Below are positions 58,359-64,000 of a DNA stretch of 64,000 bases, in pieces; the first letter of the stretch is position 1; each line of letters starts with the position of its first letter. The stretch is from Piper betle. Its lineage: Eukaryota > Streptophyta > Magnoliopsida > Piperales > Piperaceae. Location of the stretch: positions 62,001 to 126,000 of the forward strand of contig JAURVB010001711.1 of NCBI GenBank assembly GCA_033002965.1, in the 5' to 3' direction. The position numbers and the translations under genes were made by a program. Under the pieces are notes generated by a model. That model saw nothing but the letters and a program-made list of their open reading frames with translations, was not told where the DNA came from and did not search any database.

Positions 58359-60843
58359 TGTAACACCCCAAATCCGATTCACGCTCAAGAATTGAACCGG
58401 AATGTCACTGGTTCCGGTTAGGTCGGCTAACCCAAACCCAACTCGTGGGGATATACTCTCAGCGTGTAAAGATAAAGATACTAATCGCTACGCATAGAAG
58501 AATGCACAAAACCCTAACATAGTACTATATGGATGACATGTCAAGAAATTCACATACCAAAATAATTCCGATAAAATCAATAGAAATTATTGAATTAAAT
58601 TGGAGAGATTTTCCCATAAAAGTACAATTAGGGGCTACCCTATCAACTCAACATGTGCAAATATATATATATACATATATCATACATTTTCATTCACACA
58701 ACATTCTAATCTGCTGTATAATCATTCTAAAGTTTGGATCTCGACCCACCTGTGCATTCTATTCACATTTCTCATCAATTTCCGTGTCTTGGCCCACTTG
58801 TTGTACATATTCAATATCTCAATATATTTACTAAAACATATATATATTCACATGTCACCATTAGACATTTTCTACTGAAACAAATATCATTTCACATCAT
58901 ATTATCATACCTTGCATTTCATTACATCATTCTCAATATATTGACAACATAAACAAAATATTAACATTCTATCATCTGACATGTGTGTGAGAAAGGCATC
59001 ACTACTCCTCTGTCTAGGCTAGCACATCAAACTCATGATTATCACCTACATATATTATAAAAACACATTAGTAACAAGTGTTACTCGTCCAAAATATAAC
59101 TAATATCAAACTGACTATGAGAGCTAACTCTCATATGAAGGAAAACATTCATATATTTCACCAAAACTCACTGAAGGGCACCTATTGAAGGGCCACCAGG
59201 CTGCAAACCCGGTAGCATCCCGAATTGACTGATCTGTTGATGCCTCTCTTGGCATTTTTCACATTTAATTTTCTAGTCCCTCAAGACTACCAATATATCG
59301 TAGGCCATCTCTTTTCCTCCATAATTCTCCTGGCCTTGAGTACAAAGGCGGAGTACTATCACGCAGTCGCCTTGAGTACTCTTTGAACCACAAATTTAGA
59401 CGTGCGTTGTACTTAATATTACCCATAAACCTCCACGTTCTCTAGATGTGAGGAACACAAATGTAGAGTTGTCAAGATCCCTTGAGAATGGAACAACCCT
59501 CTCACTAATCCAGAGCCTGCTTTGACAACACGTGCACCAATTCATTGTATGTACAAGTCGGTTCCACCATCTATTGTCTCGCTGAAAACTCGATAAAATT
59601 ATATCTATAGGTCTGAGAAGTGATTATATAATAGGCTTGAAGGCAACTTGTGGTGGATCTTGTTTTTGAAATCATCCTCGAGGGTTATTAATCCACTATC
59701 ATGTTATGCTATCCACAATCATGGACTAAAATCAAATTAATTGGCAATAACATATACCTAATGTTGGTGCCGAAAGCGGTGGTGGGCGGAAGGTGTAGCG
59801 GCTATTGTCTGCATGGCTGCTATTCGACCGAGGATGGACTCGGCTGGGCTAGGACTGGAGCATATGGCTAGGACGTGACAAGGCCTGACTGGAGCTGCTC
59901 AGGCAGGCTTAAAATCGATCGGTGGCGATTGCGCCAGGTCGCCGGCGAATGCACAGGAAACTCGGCTAGGGAACATCAGGGAGATCACCTGAGTGCAAGG
60001 AGGAGGAGGGGGTCTGGTCAGGGCTGTGACCTACTGGAAGCGGGTCATCGAAAGGCCTGGCTGGTGGCACTGTTTGCGGCGGCGGTGGTGACTGTGGCTC
60101 ACGAGAGCCCTAGCTAGGGCAAGGGAAGTCGTGTGAGGGGAAGTGAGGATGGTCTGGTTGGTAAGGCGGGTAGGGGGTGGTCGTGTAAGGGATAGGGGGT
60201 CGACGGCGAGGGCGGTGGTGTCATGCAACTGGCTGGCGGCAGTGCTAAAGGCCCGCGACTATTCATGCAAAGCAGTGGCCTTGGGTCACCATGCATGTGT
60301 CATCCAGGCCGGCGAAGGGACAGGAAGGAGGGGGAAGGGGCTAAGGAAGGTCGTTGGGGGTCTTTGCCTAATTTGGTGGCCGGTGGCGACGCATGCACGG
60401 TGGCCGTAGTGGGTGGCCGGGAGAGAAAATAGGGAGAAAAGAGTAGGGAGAGGGGGAAGGAAGAGAGGCGGTGGTGAGTCGGAGATGGCACTGGTCGGCA
60501 GCGCTCGTTGGTTGGCAACACTGCAACCGGCGGCAAGGTCGCTGAGGGTGGGGGTGGCGCGGTAGAAACAAAGGAGGGAGGAGGGGGGGGGGGGAGAAAC
60601 AAAGTCTGTGGGGAGAAGAGAAGCTTCAGTGGTAATTTCATAATAAAAACTTGGCTCATTTTTTACTCAAGTTAGTATTATGAAATAAATTTTTAAAAAA
60701 TTATAAAATAAATATGATAAAATTTAAATAAAAGAAAATATGCTCTATAAAAAAAACATGTTCTAGACCTATTAACCCACCCAAAAATAGCAAATAATAT
60801 GTCCTAACGTAGTAAACATCCTATAACCAATTCTACTGTCTAA

Positions 60844-60875
<32 letters not shown>

Positions 60876-61110
60876 ATATGAGAGTACTATTATATATTCT
60901 GATAACTCATTCTGTTGTTGCCTTATTAACGTTATCATCATATACTTGGGTATACATGACCCTCATGGTTCATAATACACGACCCTCATGGTTCATAATA
61001 CACGACCGGCCTTGGCTCAGTACGTGTGTTCTGAAATTGACTCGACTGAAAATAATAGTCGAACGACTGGTGCTCACTATAAAACCCTGACTCGGATCAT
61101 GGGTTTTACA
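58359..61110 (-). mobile_element. 5' LTR of the second gypsy-type element
   Basis: 2752 bp, TGTAACACCCC to GGGTTTTACA on the plus strand. GC-rich block at about 59760-60620. Carries an (AAAT)n run at 60842-60876 and a 28 bp tandem duplication (ACGACCCTCATGGTTCATAA) at about 60954-61006, both absent from the other LTRs. Confidence 0.88.
60842..60876. repeat. (AAAT)n microsatellite
   Basis: About eight AATA/AAAT units in the LTR. Confidence 0.9.
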
Positions 61111-62675
61111 CCAACGACATGACATTGGGCCTCAGGGCCACGATGAAAGTGTGCCAGGGTCAAGGTGCAAGCGCCTTGGCGCTGCCCACATGCAATTGTG
61201 CCAACACTGTGGCGCTAGATGCTGGGATGGTCTCTTAAAACCCTTCCCTCGCCCTTTTCCCTCGTCTTTCCTTTCTTTTCCCCTCTTCTCATCTTCTCAT
61301 CTTCCACCTACCCTTGGCAGCCGCCCCGTCTTCTTTTTCTCCTCTTTCCTCTCTTCTCCTCCTTTTCTTCCCCTCTTCCTCTTGGTCTTTGCACTCTCCT
61401 CTGAAGTATGCTCCTTCCTCTCCTTTTCTTTTTATTTTTGGGCATGATTTATGGTTTGTTGCATGTAAAACTCCAATCTAGGCATATAGATGGGTTTATC
61501 ATCATGTTAATTGGTAGACCATATTATTACCTCGTTAAAAAAGTTGTGATTTTTATATTAAAGTTGTGAGTTTTATTTGTAAATTGTGATAAAATACTTG
61601 TTTTGATGTGAAGTTATAAATTTTACCAACCAATCTACTTAATATAGGTTGAAACAACAAAAAGATTAAAACTTTATAATTTTCAACTGTGTTTGTGTGA
61701 CCTTATTTTGTATGCCAAATTGATTAAATAATTAAATAATTAAATGATTAAAATAATAATATTTTAAATTGTATTGGGTTGTAAGATGTACATGGTGCAA
61801 AATTCTTAATAATATTATAATCATTAATTAACGGGCATGAGATTAGGTCTTGATTTGACATCTCAATTCGCTCCAACAGAGCCCACCGAATTCATTTAAT
61901 TTTACATTTATCAAGTTCTCAAGATGTAAAGTTGCTATGACAAAATTATCCTCAGGGCTAGTCTAATTAATTTACCTAACTTCTTAAGATTTTTTTATAC
62001 TTTCAATAAGATCTTATTTTTTATTACTGTGTCATGTATCTCAAGTTAAGTTGGCCCTAATCCCCATGCATTCCGACACCTCTAGCTAATTTCAATGAAT
62101 CCCGAATTTATTACATCATGCACTGATATCATTCACCACGATATCTTCAAGTTTTCTTTTAGAATCTTACATCGTTTGTGCAACCATTCGCTTAGTTATT
62201 AATTGATGTTACTTCCATGTGGTGATGTCGGCGTCTTGTGTCTATATTTCTACATTATTGTATGTCATGTCATTTTTACCACATCTGGGTTGTTAGCATT
62301 TATGTCATTGCTTGCTTATGATCATTGAGGATTTGAATAGTTCCTCATTCATAGAACGTGTGGAGGTGTGCTTGTCGCGGTAGGATGAGGAGCTTTTCTC
62401 ATAAATCCGTTAGGATTCATTTCTACTTGATCTACTACTTAGGTCTACATGATTTGTGTTCCTAATTAGGACATAGTTAGTGATGTTTTATTATGTCCCA
62501 CTAGTCATTTAGTCTATTTTTTGGATTAATAAAATTTTAAGGTTGAGACCCCCCTTGATGTAAAATTTGAAAATAAGATCCAGCTCAAAATCGCTTCTGC
62601 GCTATTTATGAATCTCTTCATATTTCCGTACATGCGTTGGATTTTCTATGTATGCACAATGGATGAAGAGCATGA
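61111..62675 (+). mobile_element. Degraded gypsy-type LTR-like sequence
   Basis: From about 62380 to 62640 this is alignable with the same family's LTR at about 18500-18790: the tract GTTTTATTATGTCCCAC, then GGATTAATAA, then GAAAATAAGATCCA before CTATTTATGAATC. The preceding CT-rich part (61240-61440) and AT-rich part (61450-62340) hold no gene I can support. Borders are not visible. Confidence 0.45.
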
Positions 62676-63432
62676 TGCCTACCAACTTAGTCCCATATCT
62701 AATACCTAATGGGGTAAGAACCTATTTATAAGTGGGAATGAAATATAGATCATTAACTAAGTTTACCATTTTTTAAAAGATGACATAACTCATTACTTTG
62801 CACTTTGGGTTGGGTCATTACAAATGATATCAGAGCTTCCTAGTTCCGTGTTAGACGGTAAGATGGACAAGGAATGTTGGCTAAGCCATCGATCATGGGA
62901 TAGGGTTAGTAACGGGCCAAGTGTAGGAATTTTGAGGACAAAATTTCCTACGGTGGGTGGATTGTGAGATCCCTAACTTAGTCCCACAACTAATATTTAC
63001 TGGGGTAAGATCCTGTTTATAAGTAAGAATGAACTATAAATCTTTAACTTAGTTAACCACTTTTGAAGAGATGACATAGCCCATTAGTTTGCACTTAACC
63101 ACTTTTAAAAAGATAACATAGCCTATTAGTTTGCACTTTCGATTGTGTCGTTACAAATAGTATCAAAACCTCATGGTTCCATGTTAGATGATTAGGTGAA
63201 CTAGGGACATTGACTAGGCTACCGGTTACAGGCCAAAGAAGGTCGTGGGTTGAGGCTAGCAATGGGTAAAGTGTAGGAATTTTGAGGAGGACAAAATTTT
63301 TAAGATGGGTAGATTGTGAGATCTATCAACTAAGTTCCACATCCAATATTTACTAGGGTAAGATCTTATTTATAAGTAGGATTGGACTATAGAGATGACT
63401 TAGCCCATTATGTTACACTTTTGGATAGTTAA
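62676..63432 (+). mobile_element. Tandem TRIM-like array: LTR-interior-LTR-interior-LTR
   Basis: Three direct repeats (62676-62822, 62963-63155, 63315-about 63432) start TGTGAGATC or similar and, for the first two, end GTTACA/ATTACA. They are separated by two related 140-159 bp interiors. Each interior starts with a Met-tRNA-like primer site (TGATATCAGAGC, TAGTATCAAAAC) and ends with a polypurine-like stretch after TTGAGGACAAAAT. No coding capacity. This is the layout of terminal-repeat retrotransposons in miniature, here in the tandem form. The middle LTR has an extra about 40 bp internal duplication. The third is cut short. Confidence 0.78.
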
Positions 63433-63529
63433 TATATGTATATCAACTTTATTACTTGCTAATAGTGTGTATTCGGCATATGCATGCTATCTATTGCGTA
63501 TATATGAACCATGTAATGCTGCAGTGATT

Positions 63530-64000
63530 ATCAGGTAGGTCCTATTGGCCATAATACTAGGATGCTACTGTCGAGTGTTTCTGGTTCATGCACAAGTTTA
63601 TCTAAGCAATTAAGACAGTTATGAGTATTTAATTCATGTCGATATGAATCGGCCAAAAGGAAGGTTAATGTTTGACAGAATTCTATATTCATATGTGGTA
63701 ATAGGTATGGGACAATCATCAAGTGTCCATGTGGATGATAAATTGGCCAAAAGGAAGGTTTATTATTTGACAGGATTTATTGTTCATATTTTACTACACT
63801 AAAGACTCATTACTGTAATAAATATGGGATAATTATCAGGTTTCCATGTGGATAATAAATCGGCCAAAAGGAAGGTTTTTTATCTGGCAGGATTTATTAT
63901 CCATATTTGATTATGACATTAAAATAATAAATATGAGATAATTATCAGGTTTCCATGTGAATGATAAATCGGCCAAAAGGAAGGTTTATTATTTGACAGG
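63530..64000 (+). repeat. Satellite-like tandem repeat, ~110 bp period, runs off the window
   Basis: The landmark GGCCAAAAGGAAGGTT recurs at 63651, 63745, 63862 and 63971 (spacing 94, 117, 109). Each is followed by a TTTGACAGG-type end and preceded by ATTATCAGGT and TCCATGTGGATGATAAAT. Later units are more alike than the first. The array continues beyond position 64000. The about 100 bp before it (63433-63529) shows nothing. Confidence 0.85.

Larger units (their letters stand above)
54494..61110 (-). mobile_element. Second non-coding gypsy-type element (LARD-like), 3' LTR truncated
   Basis: Minus-strand order: 5' LTR (58359-61110), Met-tRNA primer site (58341-58352), 3.85 kb interior without recognisable gag-pol, then the polypurine region (54494-54510) and the stub of the 3' LTR at 54493. 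Interior segments and the CAAC-type minisatellite match the element at 17053-26551, but the two are clearly diverged. The flank after 61110 is CCAAC, and no partner repeat is available because the other LTR is truncated. Confidence 0.82.

Noticed and set aside
61151..61447. 98-codon Phe/Ser/Leu-rich frame resembling membrane segments
   Set aside because: Low-complexity pyrimidine-rich DNA within a degraded LTR, with no conserved partner.
62676..63432. Cassandra-type TRIM with 5S RNA in its LTR
   Set aside because: The short LTRs do not contain recognisable 5S rRNA promoter boxes.

Overview
This window is nuclear DNA from a flowering plant. It shows introns with GT/AG borders, plant-type Ty1/copia and Ty3/gypsy LTR retrotransposons with tRNA-primed binding sites, and a cuticular-wax gene. 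I cannot name the species or decide monocot versus eudicot from the sequence. Most of the 64 kb is nested transposable elements. The only gene that reads as intact is a CER1-like alkane-forming (aldehyde decarbonylase) gene with ten exons at 33478-36907, predicted 626 aa.

The backbone is an old segmental duplication. Its ancestral unit held fragments of an LFR-like armadillo gene (SWI/SNF-associated) followed by a CER1-like gene. Unit A (about 6162-14127, continuing at 28150-30043) carries CER1-like copy 1, broken by three single-base insertions. Unit B (about 32015-40636) carries the intact copy 2. Unit C (about 49190-50135) keeps only the promoter and a start-less first exon of copy 3. LFR-like fragments lie between A and B (30160-31218) and between B and C (47474-48397).

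Elements by region: 1-6161, a minus-strand copia element (copia-1) split by a solo gypsy LTR (1438-4280). 11493-13927 and 37167-38529, one deleted copia derivative already present before the duplication. 14128-28149, a chimeric minus-strand LTR element of the copia-3 family that carries rearranged fragments of a 40S ribosomal protein S2 gene. A complete but non-coding 9.5 kb gypsy-type element (17053-26551, LTRs about 2.95 kb) is nested inside it. Unit B keeps the matching empty site for the chimeric element. 41266-about 47395, copia-2, split by a second solo gypsy LTR (43656-46526). 50136-53868, copia-3. 54373-61110, a second non-coding gypsy element on the minus strand, head-to-head with another LTR fragment. 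61111-62675, a degraded related LTR. 62676-63432, a tandem TRIM-like array. From about 63530 to the end, satellite repeats of about 110 bp.

Five target-site duplications or near-duplications (CTTTT, CTTAT, GTAAG, CCACC, CTTAG) fix element borders and allow a relative order: deleted copia derivative, then segmental duplication, then the RPS2-bearing element in unit A, then the gypsy element inside it. No prokaryotic-type system, CRISPR array, rRNA or tRNA gene was seen.
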